A stretch of DNA of 64,000 nucleotides from Moniliella sp. 'wahieum'. Its lineage: Eukaryota > Basidiomycota > Moniliellomycetes > Moniliellales > Moniliellaceae. Below are positions 47,380 through 57,795 of this stretch, in pieces (the first letter of the stretch is position 1; each line of letters opens with the position of its first letter). The translations under genes and the position numbers were made by a program. The DNA is taken from positions 1-64,000 of the forward strand of contig RSEE01000101.1 of the NCBI GenBank assembly GCA_003971905.1, read 5' to 3'. A model generated the notes under the pieces. The model was not told the origin of the DNA and did not search any database. It saw only the letters and a program-made list of their open reading frames with translations.

Positions 47380-48930
47380 ATGGAGTGGACCAGCGAGTAC
47401 GCATCGACGCCGTCGGCCACGGCTACACCCTCTCGTCCTCCCTCAGCAGCCGCACCGCCTCCTCCGCCACACCCGCCCGCACCCGCGCCTCGCGCCCTTT
47501 GTTGCCCCGGCCCTGCCCTCGCCCCCCAAGCGCCACGCCCTCCCGCGCCCCACGCCCTTCGCCACCGCCACACCCGCCTCCCTCTCCTCCGACCTCCTCC
47601 CTCCCTTCCCCATGCGCCCGCCGATCCGACAGCGACTCGGACGGCGACTGGAACTGGGTCCAGTACGACCGCGAGCACGAGCTGGGCCAGACGCGCGTCC
47701 ACCTCGGCCGCCGCCGCCACCACTACAGCCGCCGTCCAAGGCCAAAGGCGAGGCCCCGATCCCATCCCATCTCCAACTCCACACGCAGTCCCAGACGCTG
47801 CCCCAGACACACGCACACGCACACACGCAGACACACACGCTCGCCCCACCCCACCCTGCTCTCCCCCGGGCCATGGCAAGCCCCCGCCTAGCTCGGGCGT
47901 GTTGCAGCGCAAGCTCCTGTCGCCTGTCGAAGAGGCCTCGGTCGCTTCCTCGCACGAAGCTACACCCACACCCCCATTGCCACCGTCGTCTCGCGCGACT
48001 TTGCCACGCCCACGCTGCGCCCCAACCTTTACCGCCCATCCCGCACGACCGGGCGCGCCCACCTCCCGTCCCGCTCGATCAGTCGATTCGCACCGGTACG
48101 GACGACCGCTTCTCGTTCCCGATCCCGCTCTCGCCCCAGCACGAATCTGAGCCCGCGCTTCAGCCTCACCTCCAGACTCCGCCTCAGGCTCAGTCTCAGC
48201 CTCAGCCTCAGCTCCAGCCTCAACCCAGTGCCCTTTCGCTGTGCCTATCGGGGCAGCCGGAGGAGGGCGTGGCGTCACACCTTCTTTGCCGGCTCTGTCC
48301 CCCCTCGCGCTCGGGCGCTTTCGCGCCCGCAGCGTCTGGGACGACGGGGCAGAACATGATCGTCCTACGTTGAAGTTAGTGATGAACTTGGTCGTGACGT
48401 GCAGTGCGGTGGAGCAGCCGTTCCCGCACACTTCGGGACTCACCTCGGACGGCCACCGACCGAAATTTGGCCCATCGTCGGGGTCGTTGGGACGCCGTAT
48501 CCCCCTCTGGTGAACGGGTGGGCGGTACCGTCGTACCTGGCGGAGCGGACTTGCCTATCCTCCGCCCTGATGGCACAGAAGTGGTAGATGCCATGTACCG
48601 CCTCCGATCGGACGAAGGTCAAACTGTCTTGATTCATAATCGCGGACTGGTCTACCCTGCCACTACCTCGTCCCCCACCCACACCTTGTCGGCCACCGAA
48701 CAAGTGCCAGTCCAAGTGCCAGCGCAAGAGCAAGAGCATGAGCAAGAGCAGAGGAGCAAGAGCAAGAACGCTACCGTCTGCAACCTACGTTTATTGCGCC
48801 AGCCGAGGGTCCACTGAACTTCCTCAACTCCCATCTGTTTGTGGCGAGTTTGGTGGATGTGCCGCCGCACCTGGCTCGCGCACGAGAGGGGGAGAACGAT
48901 CGGTTGATCCAGGTGTACTGTTTGCTCTGA
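47380..48930 (+). CDS. DUF3237-like protein with a proline-rich N-terminus (frame-disrupted)
   Basis: The C-terminal 180 or so residues (about 48380-48930) resemble the DUF3237 family. They include a LVMNLVV strand, GRWDAVSPSGERVGGTVVPG, GADLPILRPDGTEVVDAMYR, LRSDEGQTVLIHNRG, and the closing F-x-A-P-x-E-G-P-L-N-F-L-N-S-H-L-F-V-A segment, ending VYCLL at TGA 48928-48930. The family is uncharacterised and predicted to be a beta-barrel. The upstream 1 kb is proline/alanine-rich, shifts frame repeatedly, and contains readable pieces such as SDSDGDWNWVQYDRE and GVLQRKLLSPVEEASV. It may be an N-terminal extension or a separate gene. The start is a guess based on an ATG 310 bases from the divergent CSM1 start. 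Confidence 0.5.
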
Positions 48931-48964
48931 GATCTAAGATCTGAGATCTAAGATATGAGATCTG
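48930..48964. repeat. AGATCTA/AGATCTG 7-bp tandem array at a stop codon
   Basis: Five units in the TCTNAGA odd-palindrome class begin at the last base of the DUF3237-like gene's stop codon. Confidence 0.88.
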
Positions 48965-49153
48965 ACTATCCATCCATCTTGGCATCACACGACAAACAAA
49001 CAGAGGGTATAGAAAAGAGAGCGGAGCGATGCGCAGCAGAGGATGAAGCGGATAGGCGGAGTGGAGTGGAGTGGATGTGTGGATGTGGGAGATGTAGGTG
49101 GGGGATGTAGAGTGGAGAGGTAGAATGGATAGTGGAGAGGTAGAATGGAAAGG

Positions 49154-51207
49154 TTAAATGCGCGCGTCCGCTCGCCTCTCTTCCCATGGTTCGCGCAAGG
49201 GCGAAGAGCCTCGGATGGAAGAAGAGCGAGAGGAGCGGCCCCAGGCCCAGTCTACCACCCCGTCCCACCATGGCCGCGGTAAGACGCGAGCCAGGGCAGC
49301 TCGAAGGGAAGATGGGTCGAGCGAAGGTAACTCCACGCCCCATGCCGAACTGTTCTCTTCTTCGGCGGGCAAGACGGGCGCAGCAGCGGGCGCAGCAGCT
49401 GGCGCAGAGGGAAACAGAGCAGGGTACATTTCCCCTGGTTCGTAGGTGGGCGAGCGGTCGGGGAAGAAGGTAGGTGAAGGAGGGGAATGTGGTGATGGGG
49501 GTGAAGGAAGGGAAGGGGGGAAGAAGGGAAGTGGAAGAGCTTGGTTTGGGCCCACTCCGATGCGCAAATTGAAAGCCTGGCGACGAAGGCGAGAGACCAA
49601 TGCTGAATCCGCCGTCCCAGAAGTTGGTGTAGGGCTGGTCCGCCTCAGCTTGGGCCGCGGGCGCGCGCGAGCCCACGTACGGCTCGATCGATTGTAGAGG
49701 TGGAGCAGATGAGGCCGGGGCGGATGGGAGGGTCCCGGTTGCGTGTCGAGTGGAGGCAGGTCCCGATGCCCGAGCGACGGGGAACAAGGTGAAGAGGTAG
49801 GCGACGAAAGTAACGCAGCAGCTTCTTCTGGGTCGAGAGACAGCAGCGCATCTTCGGCGGATTGGCGGTGCAGAGAGATGAGCCAGACCCCGGCGAGCAG
49901 CAACAGCGTGCCCAGCAGCACCATGCGCAGGTCCCACGCCGTCAGCACATCCACTTGGTCAAAGTACACCAGACCCAACAGGATCGACGTTGAGTTGTAC
50001 AGGCAAAAGGCAAGGGGACAAACGATCGTCGGATCGGCCCAACGCAGACTCTTGTTCAAGTACCACAGCTGTAGCAGCGCACACACGCCCAACGTTACCA
50101 CCAGCACCCACGTCTGGTAGAACTGCAACTGACTCTCCCGTCCAGAGTGACCAGCAGCAGCTCCACCGCCGTCTTGGCCAGCAAAAGGCATACCCCAGAT
50201 AAAGTCCCGCTCGCCCCGGCATACAGCACACCCAGCACCAGCCGCGTGCGCCGCGTCCGGCGCGCCTCGAGCACATCCAGACCCGAGCGCGGCAACGTGC
50301 CGTACCCATCGGCTTGCTGCCCCGGCGCACCACCAGACATCTTGACGCGCAACACGGCCAGCGCAGAGCGGTACTGCCTCCCGCGACCGGGCGGGGTAGA
50401 GGGGGTGTGGGACGAAAGGTGTTGGGGCAAGAGCCCTGTTCGCGCGCAGCAGCCACAAGACGGTCGGTGGGCAAGCCCCGGCGCGCCGCCTCGTCAGCGA
50501 CGGTGAGGATCGGGGTAGTGATGCCCGACGGGTTCTCGTTGACCTCGGCGAGGGTGGAGAGACGGTTGGTGTGGTGGGTGCGACGGCGCCGGCGCTTACG
50601 GCGCGGGAACGGGTGGTGCAGTTTCCACTCGGTCAGGTGCGCGTGAGCAGGGCCGCTGCCAGGCCACAGCCAAGCAGCGTCGCCAGCGCCACAAAGGGCG
50701 GACGCGCGTACAGGGCAAGCAGCTGGGGGAGAGTATGGGGCGGACTGGGCACCGCGCCAAAGTAGCCCACCGTGCCGGCGCCCAGGGCGATGAGGGTGGA
50801 GCCGAGGACCATTTGGAGCGAGAGCATGTCGTCGAGCAGGATGCGCGCGAGAAACGCATTGTACAGCAGCGACACGGCGCCCAGCGGGGCGAGCATGACG
50901 ATGGGCAGCGCGCCGATCTGGAAGACGGTGCCAGCGAGGTTGGCCAGCATAAAGATGGAGAAGCCGGCGAGCCAGAGGGGCGGCGGGAGGCGGGGCGGCG
51001 CTGCTGGGGCGGGAGACGGTCGTTGAGGAGATGGGACTTGCGCTGGAGCGTGAGGCCGACGCTCTGGACGAAGGACATGACGAGGCCGACGGCGATGGCG
51101 GCGAGCACGGGGAGGCCGCGACGGCCATGCTGGGTGGGGGGGGGGGTGGGGGTGGGGGCAGGTGGGCGGGAGCGGTGTGTGGACGGGGGGGGGATGGCGG
51201 AGGCCAA
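49154..51207 (-). CDS. NIPA-type (SLC57-like) magnesium transporter
   Basis: A multi-pass membrane protein of the drug/metabolite transporter superfamily. NIPA proteins move Mg2+. From MASAIPPPSTHRS, TM1 is GLPVLAAIAVGLVMSFVQSV. The next helices lie in LWLAGFSIFMLANLAGTVFQ and PIVMLAPLGAVSLLYNAFLA (a hallmark P-L-G-A-V-S/A motif), then MVLGSTLIALGAGTVGYFGA and PFVALATLLGCGLAAALL. After a cytosolic loop come LVLGVLYAGASGTLSGVCLL, WVLVVTLGVCALLQLWYL, VCPLAFCLYNSTSILLGLVY and MVLLGTLLLLAGVWLISL, about nine helices. The long C-terminal tail is Ser/Pro-rich. Frames change near 51000, 50640, 50350 and 50140. It shares a 253-bp divergent promoter with the sorting nexin gene. Confidence 0.82.
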
Positions 51208-51460
51208 GGGCGCTGGCTGGCGGTACGTAGTGGGGGGCTATGACGTAATGGATGGGGGGGGTCACCGGACACGCGTGACGCATAGGCCGCTTAATTTTTA
51301 GTCACGGGGCCACTCAGACGGGCTGCGTCCGATGCGCACACAGCCACGTCTGCCCGTGGCCTTGGCCTGCGCACAGTACTGTCCAGAAGCACCCCCATGC
51401 GTGAGGGATCGGCAGCCCCCCGTCTCAGCACGGCCTCGGCTGCCCCCACCCCCCCACGCC

Positions 51461-52795
51461 ATGGACGACTCGCCATGGCAGGCCGACCTCGACGACGGCG
51501 CCCCCCCCGCCCCCGCCCCACGCGTGGTGGCAGCAGCCCTCGACCTCCGCCCTGCCCGCCCCCCTGGCCCCCTCCCTCCGCCTCCGCATCACCGACACAC
51601 GCCACGAGACAGACGCCCAAGGCGCCTTTGTCGTGTATGGCATCTCCATCCAGGTACGTGCCCGTCCCCTTCCCCCCCCCCCCCCCGGCGTCCAGCCCAG
51701 CTGACTTGCCTTGCGCCGCCAGACCGACGTTCCGGCGCTGGAACGCTCCAGCCACATCTACCGCCGTTATCGCGACTTTGCCACGCTCCACGCCCAGCTC
51801 ATCCGCGACCAGCCCGGACGGGTCGTGCCACCACTCCCGCCCGCACGGCGGATCAAGCACCTCTCCAGCCAGCGGTTCGACGATCCGTTTGTGCATGAGA
51901 GGCAAGCTGAGCTCAACCTTTTTCTCCACCGCCTCGCCCGCCACCCGCACCTTGCGCTCTCGCCCCCCCTGCTCGATTTCCTTGCGCCCATTGGACCTGT
52001 TCCCCCCCCGACCCGCGTGGAAGTGGCCCTCGGCACCGGCCCCGATCCCACAACTCCAGCACCAACGCGACGCGTGGATCGCCACTCGTCGCACCCTCCA
52101 ACAAACCCAGCGCGCTCTCCAGCGCGAACGAAACCACCTCGCCGCCCACCGCTTCCCGCTCTCCGATACCCCGGACCCCTTTGCTCCAGGCCTCGACTTG
52201 CCCCCGCCCGACGACCTGGAGGAGGACTATGACGAGATGGCTGGAGCTATCCAGTTGCTCGGCGGGGGATGGAGCGGGGGATGAGCCCCGCTCTGTTCAA
52301 CTTGGCTGATGGACTGCGGCGCATGGGCGTGCGCTGCTGCGTGGCGAAGCAAGGGCAACGGACGAGGTGGGGAAGCAGGTGGCGCCCTGGTGCACCTCCT
52401 CCTCGCTGGCGAAGAGGCTTTGGCTCGGGCCGGACGGTACCAGGCCAAGGTACTGTCGATGCAGCGCTCGCTGCAGGGACAAGGCGTGCCCGCCATGCTG
52501 CAGCAGAGGTGGGATACGTTTTGGGGCAAGCAGTCGGTCGAGGTGCTGCAGGAGCACAGGGCCGAGCAGCAAGAGCTGGACCAGTGCCTGGGTCGCGCGC
52601 AGCACGCACTGGACCAGGCAGTGCACCAGCTGGACACGGACGAGGCGGTGGATGCAGGCCGAGCGCGAGGAGGAGCTGGCACAGCTATTGGTCGACTGGA
52701 CCCGGCGAAAAGTAGAGACGCGCATGGCGATGGTGGAGATGTGGGACGAAGTGTTTGGCGTGCTAGAAGCGCCAGTCGGGTCTCCGTCACGGTAG
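51461..52795 (+). CDS. Sorting nexin with PX and BAR-like regions
   Basis: Sorting nexins bind phosphatidylinositol 3-phosphate on endosomes through a PX domain and curve membranes through a BAR domain. The start MDDSPWQADLDDGAP precedes the PX strand LRLRITDTRHE. Intron 51654-51722 (GTACGTG donor, 69 bp) leads into SHIYRRYRDFATLHAQLI, which has the RRYxDF PX signature, then the proline-rich VVPPLPPARR and the PX C-terminal helices. A helical region follows (about 52050-52790) ending with AEREEELAQLLVDWTRRKVE and MWDEVFGVLEA, typical of SNX BAR domains such as Snx4/Atg24. Which sorting nexin it is remains open. Frame changes occur near 51580, 52020, 52290 and 52660. The end is 125 bases from the convergent HSK3 stop. 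Confidence 0.78.
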
Positions 52796-52919
52796 CACTC
52801 GCAGACTCTACGCTATACAATCGCTTTCCCTCCGCGTCTGGCGGGTGGTTCTGGGTCCCTATGGAGTTAGGTTGTTTTGTGTGATGAGGCGGGGATGGGT
52901 GCAGGAGACGAGAGAGGAT

Positions 52920-53246
52920 TCATGAAGTAACAGCTGGTGCGACGGTGGGATGCGCGGCGGCCGACGTGGCGGCCACCTCGTCGACCTGGTCAAGCGAGGC
53001 CATGAACCTGGGAACGGGCCGGGGTCAGAGGTGAGAGACGCGAGACACGAGAGGAGCCAGAGACGAGGAAGCGGCTACGCACAGACTGGCTGGTACGTCG
53101 CCATCTCGGCCATCACCTGCGTTTGGTTCGCCGCCGTGTCGATGGTGGAGCGGGCAGTGTCGACGGCGGCGGTGAGGGCGAGAGGCGGGCCGCGAGGTGC
53201 TGGTAGTGGCGTGCCTTGGTCGACAGCGCGGGGAGGAGGTGGACAT
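52920..53246 (-). CDS. HSK3: DASH complex subunit Hsk3-like small protein
   Basis: DASH is a kinetochore ring complex that couples chromosomes to spindle microtubules; Hsk3 is one of its smallest subunits. Exon 1 (53083-53246) starts MSTSSP and, after a one-base shift, reads ALSTKARHYQHLAARL. Then comes a helix TAAVDTARSTIDTAANQTQ with VMAEMATYQ. The intron is 53008-53082 (75 bp, GTGCGT donor). Exon 2 gives LFMASLDQVDEVAATS and stops at 52920. Restoring one lost base before the donor makes the exon join read smoothly. The total of about 80 residues, the N-terminal K-x-R-H-Y-x-H-L pattern and the FMASL piece match Hsk3-like proteins. The assignment is from pattern memory and needs a profile search. 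Confidence 0.5.
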
Positions 53247-53290
53247 GGCGGCGGTGGCGGTGGCGGTGGCGGTGGAGGTGGCGGTGGGGA
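53247..53290 (-). repeat. CACCGC hexamer repeat abutting the HSK3 start
   Basis: On the minus (sense) strand, C-rich CACCGC units run directly into the ATG at 53246. It is another case of a hexamer array in a 5' leader. Confidence 0.85.
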
Positions 53291-53504
53291 GGCCAAGCAA
53301 ACCCTAGCCGACGCGTGCCCCGGCAAGCAAACCTGGTCACGTGCGGCGGGGCACGTGATGGGGGCACTGGCACGCTGTGGCATGCTCAGGCGGCTGCGAG
53401 CAGCTGCTTAATGCTTGCTCGTCGCCTCGCCTGCGCGCCCCGGGGCTCCACGTCGAGTGCACCGCCGCCCGCCCGCCGCCCCCATCGCCGCCGCGCCGCC
53501 CGCC

Positions 53505-55710
53505 ATGCCCCCGCGCGTGGAGTATGTCCCGCTCGCCTCCGCGCCCACCCCCGGCGCCCGCTGCGCCGCCCCCGCCCCCATGCACCCCATGCACACCCGC
53601 AGGCGCAAGCACGCCTTCCTCCTCCTCTCGCCGCCGCCGTGCTCGTGTCCATGTCCGCCGGCTCCAACTACGCCTTCTCCGCCTGGGCCCCCGCAGCTCC
53701 AGTCCGCGCTCTCCCTCAGCGGCGTCCAGATCAACCTGCTTGGCCTCGCGGAAACGCCGGCATGTACATCTCCTCGCCCTCTGGGCCCTCTGCTGGACCG
53801 CGCCGGCCCCGCCAGGCCGCTGTATGCATGTTTCTCTTGATCCTGCTCGGCTATGGCGGCCTGGCCCTGCTGGCTCAGAGCTGGGCAGGCGGCGGGCGAG
53901 ATGACGTATGTGCTGCTGCTGCTGCTGCACTGTCTTACTGGCGTGGCCAACTCGGTGCCTCGGGCGCCGCTATGAACGCCCTGGCCCGCTCGGCTGCCCC
54001 GGAACGGCCAGGGCACCGCACTGGGCATCGCCTTGGCTGGCTATGCACTGAGCGCCTCAGCGTACAGCACGATGGCCAACGTCTTGCGCCTCACTACTAG
54101 CCAATACCTGCGCTCGTAGCGTTCGGCGCGCAACCAGTTTCGCCATTGGCGCTGCAGGCGGCGTACGCATCGTCCCCCTTGACCTCCTGACCAACCTCCC
54201 CATCCTTTTTACCCCTCCGCGCCCCCTGCCCGCACGGCCTTCGCCCCCTTTCTTGAGGACGGACAGGACGAGCAGACTCACAGCCAGCACAGGGACAGTA
54301 GGCACGAGATGGTCCAGGTCCGGCCTAGGCTTTCCCACAGCCCGGGCCCGGCTCCGATTCGTACCTCCTCCTCCTCTTCTTTTTCCTCTTCCTCGCCTCG
54401 CTCTCCTTCCGTGTCGTGCACCGAGGATCACGTAGCTTGACGGAGATCATCACTGATCCTGCTCCTGCTCCTGCGTCCGCACGCCCCTCGTCGCCACTCC
54501 ACATGTCCTACCAATCACCTACGAGGCAGACGGGGACGCAAGAGACCTGTCCCCTCGGCCGTCGCACGAGTTGACTGTGGTGGAGGCAGAGCATGCCCAG
54601 CCTTTGCTTGCTTCCCTCCCGTCTCATGCACCCTGTCTGCCCCCTTCTCCCCTCTAGATCGGAGCATCAGTGGGTTGGATGTGGTGCGCACGCTGGATTT
54701 GTGCTGCTGTTTACGATCATGGTGGGTGTGGGAAGTGGTCTGTTGATGATCAACAATGTCGGTACGATCACCAAGACGTATGGCGTTTCCGCCAGGCTGA
54801 CCCTTCTCTCCCCCGCGCCGTCGGGGACGAGGCGGACAACGAAGCGCTTCGTCTGTGGCAAGGTCGCCAGGTCATCTCCATCTCGGTAGGCAATGCCGTG
54901 GGCCGCTTGATGACGGTACGTTGGCCGATGTGGTGGTACGTCTCTCAGGCCGAAAAGCAAGCAAGTTCCTCCTCTCGTTGTGCCCGTTAGTGTATTTTGT
55001 TTGGTCACCCAGACCATCATGGCATTCGGCGGCAAACCATCTTACCCGGCTGGACCATCCCCCACATCCAAACTGTTCCTTCTCTTCGCCTCATCTCCGC
55101 CTTGAATGGCGTCACGTACGGAACACTCTTTGGTCTCTGCCCAACGCTCACCATCGATCTTTGGGGCCTCAGCAAATTCTCTTCCAATTGGGGCATCATG
55201 TCCCTCTCCCCGGCCGCAGGCGGTAACGTGTTCAACCTCTACTTTGGATGGTACGTCCGACTTTTCACATTCGTCCTGCCCCACCGTGCGTCGGCCAACG
55301 CACGTTCCGTACACGGGAGGCCCAGGCCAGTCGTAGCGAAAGTAAGGTACTGACTGACTCACTCACTCACCCACTCACTCACTCACTCACTCACCCACTC
55401 ACTCACTCACTCACTCACCCAACGTGTCATACTGCCACTGTACTTGTACCGTACCGTACCAATCCAGGGTGTACGACAAACACGCCAACTCCGCCCTGCC
55501 CCTCCCCCCTGGCCACTCGCAATCGGCGACACCTAGTCGCGCCGCCCCCCTACCTCGACCGAGTGCACGGCAGGCGAAACGTGTTACCGCGAAACGTTCC
55601 GCCTCACCACGCTCGCAGCTTTGCTCAGCCTCGTCCTTAGCATCCTCCTCTGCATCCGCCGGTACCGCCACGACCGGCTCCCCGCTTCCTCGGGCCGGAC
55701 GGGTAGGTAG
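53505..55710 (+). CDS. Nodulin-like MFS transporter (frame-disrupted, several introns)
   Basis: A membrane transporter of the fungal nodulin-like/monocarboxylate-like MFS group. From MPPRVEYVPLASAPT, TM1 is VSMSAGSNYAFSAWAPQLQS, a family hallmark, followed by LLGLAGNAGMYISSPLWG-type sequence. YACFLLILLGYGGLALLAQS and GTALGIALAGYALSASAYST follow. A long acidic/Ser-rich central loop covers about 54180-54660. The second half has VLLFTIMVGVGSGLLMINNV and GTITKTY near 54760, then an intron (about 54915-55010) and NGVTYGTLFGLCPTLTIDLW and NVFNLYFGWY. The last intron (about 55247-55465) contains a CACT tandem repeat. The end has CTAGETCYRETFRLTTLAAL and LSLVLSILLCIRRYRHD, a final helix, with a stop at 55708-55710. 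The substrate is unknown. It diverges from HSK3 with 258 bp between starts. Confidence 0.78.
55351..55420. repeat. CACT tetranucleotide repeat in an intron
   Basis: About 17 CTCA/CACT units interrupted by CCCA, within the probable last intron of the nodulin-like gene. Confidence 0.85.
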
Positions 55711-56826
55711 CCAACCCCCCCTCCCCACCCCCCGACCCGATATTGCATGACCTGATACTTTGGCCCTGCCTTGCCCTGCCCGTCCATGCCCCTTGGTCTC
55801 GTCCGGGTCTTGTTTCGCGGTCGCGCCTGCTGCCCTCCCTGAGGCCTGAGTTTTGCTGGGCTTGCTTGGCTTGGCTTTTCCTCTCTTTTCTTTGCTCTTT
55901 GTACCGCTCCACTGTAACCTTCCCAATTCTCAGTCCTCTGCACACCCACTTGCTTGGTTGCTCGGTTACTCTTCCACACCAACACGTCAGGTCAGTCAGG
56001 ATTCTGACTTGTAGAAAGACACAGAGGCCGAGAGGTCCTTGTGCTTCAGCCTTATCCTCACCCTTAGCCTCTCAGATCTCACCCTCAGTCGAGCGACTTG
56101 ACTTCGCATGCGTATTTTCCCTTGCGCCCTTCTCCCTGGTCACTGTTTCTGGACCCTGTAACGCATCACTAAGAGTTGCTAGTGCCTCCCGAAACTCTCA
56201 ACCGAACTGGGACGCAGGACTGCCCTGCCCCCACTCACGCACATGCGTCCATCCCCCTTTGCGTACCAGTACCATACAATCGACCTCATCGTAAGATTCG
56301 ACCTGCCGGCACCCCGAGCTCCCGACCACGCTCCAGCCATTAGACATGTCCCTTCGCTCCACCAAGGTTACCGTACGATCTACCATCCGCGGACGGCGGC
56401 GGGGGAGGGGGAGGGGGACTATCCGTATAGGCGCCACAAGTTGCAGGGGGGGGGGAGAGGGCAGGCAGGGCAGGGGGAGGGGGCGAGTGTCACGTGATCG
56501 AGGCGCATGTCTGTCAACATTTCAATCTGTCCTCGTTTGGGTTTTTCAGTGCCACCATCGCGAGTGGGGAGTAGCAGCGTAGGTTGCCTCCTCTGCCTTC
56601 TTGCTCGTCTCTGTACCCCCCCGCCACCCCCGCCACCTCGCCACCACTTCCACTTCCACTTCCACTTCCACTTCCACTTCCATTAACACAACACAACCCC
56701 CAGTCCTACCACTGTTTTTTTTCTCGTGGGGTTCTGTTCCACCGCTCTCGCTCTCCCCCACCGCCGCACCCTTCCTTCTCCTCTACGCCCCTCACGCAGG
56801 CACGTCGCTGCTCCAACTCCCGTACC
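55711..56826. other. Gap and SF3B6 promoter/leader
   Basis: G-rich tracts at 56397-56485 could form quadruplex structures. A (CACTTC)6 repeat lies at 56645-56680. No gene is supported between the nodulin-like stop and the SF3B6 ATG. Confidence 0.5.
56645..56680 (+). repeat. (CACTTC)6 hexamer repeat upstream of SF3B6
   Basis: Six perfect units on the sense strand, about 146 bases before the ATG at 56827. Confidence 0.9.
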
Positions 56827-57403
56827 ATGTCGTTGGGCGATGCGGGCCGCAATCACTCCCGAATGCTGTTTGTTAAAAACTTGAATTATGCCATCCAAGG
56901 TACGTTGCCTTTCTTCCTTGTCCTTCCTTCTCTCTCTCTCCCTTCTTTCGTCGCTCTTTATTCTTCGCCATTCCTTCCTCTCTCCCCCTTTCCCTCTCGT
57001 TCTTCTCCAAGGGCAGAGTGTGGAGTGTGAAGTGAAGTTGGGTGGGCTGAGGGACAAGTTGGCTGACTGAGTGGCTGCCGGGGTACCTTGCCAATTCATC
57101 GGTCCGATTGCCGGTGTAGGATCGGACCTGTACGAGTTGTTTGGGCGGTACGGACTGATTCGGCAAATTCGGTTGGGCACGGGACCCAAGACGCGCGGAA
57201 CAGCGTATGTGGTATACGAAGACCAGGCGGACGCTAAACGCGCCGTCGACCAACTCAATGGTTTTCACCTCCAAGACCGTTACATCGTCGTCCTCTACCA
57301 CATGCCTCAACGTCTCACCGCCAAAGCCGAACTGGCCAAACGACAAGCCGACTTGGCTGCACTGAAATCCCAACACCACATTCCTGATGAGACACGATCA
57401 TGA
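56827..57403 (+). CDS. SF3B6: Splicing factor 3B subunit 6 (p14/SF3b14), intact
   Basis: SF3B6/p14 is a small RRM protein of the U2 snRNP SF3b complex that sits near the branch-point adenosine. Exon 1 (56827-56899) encodes MSLGDAGRNHSRMLFVKNLNYAI, containing the RNP2 strand. The 220-bp intron (56900-57119, GTACGT donor, GTAG acceptor) joins in phase to SDLYELFGRYGLIRQIRLG. RNP1 reads RGTAYVVYEDQADA and is followed by the typical DRYIVVLYH strand and a short C-terminal helix. The total of about 118 residues is close to the family norm of 125. No frame correction is needed, unlike most neighbours. Confidence 0.95.
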
Positions 57404-57411
57404 TCCTTGGT

Positions 57412-57467
57412 TCTTGATCCTTGGTTCTTGATCCTTGGTTCTTGATCCTTGGTTCTTGATCTTTGAT
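57412..57467. repeat. 14-bp tandem repeat, four copies
   Basis: Four perfect GATCCTTGGTTCTT units begin nine bases after the SF3B6 stop, so they lie in its 3' UTR. The period is twice seven. Confidence 0.92.
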
Positions 57468-57795
57468 CGGTCACATATATGATCCTGGATCTACCCTTGA
57501 TCCCTCACCACCACCCTTCCCCCGCCTTTGGTCGTACTACATTGCTCATCTTCCCCCACTCGGGTTCCGAGCTTGTTCTGCGAGATGGGCCTGGTGCGAC
57601 CGGGGCGGTAGCTATGTCATTTGTCCGTTTTGTCGGTCCGGAGCCCAGAGCAGACCATCGGGTAGGTACGGGGTAGACCTGAGTAGAGTTAAGTAGAGCT
57701 GGCCAGTACTAGTCTGTACATGCCGTTACGACATAGACTGCTCGCTCGCTTTACCAAAAAGAAGTGTTTTCCGTAAAAAGGGAAAAAGGAAAAGG

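Noticed and set aside
46218-48443. A 741-codon minus-strand open frame, the longest in the window
   Set aside because: It is low-complexity Gly/Ala/Arg-rich and antisense to the proline-rich plus-strand region. It only joins real sequence where it overlaps one frame of the CSM1 coiled coil.
53247-53290. The glycine-rich plus-strand frame over the CACCGC repeat as a coding region
   Set aside because: It is a simple repeat translation. The minus strand has a better supported small gene starting at its edge.
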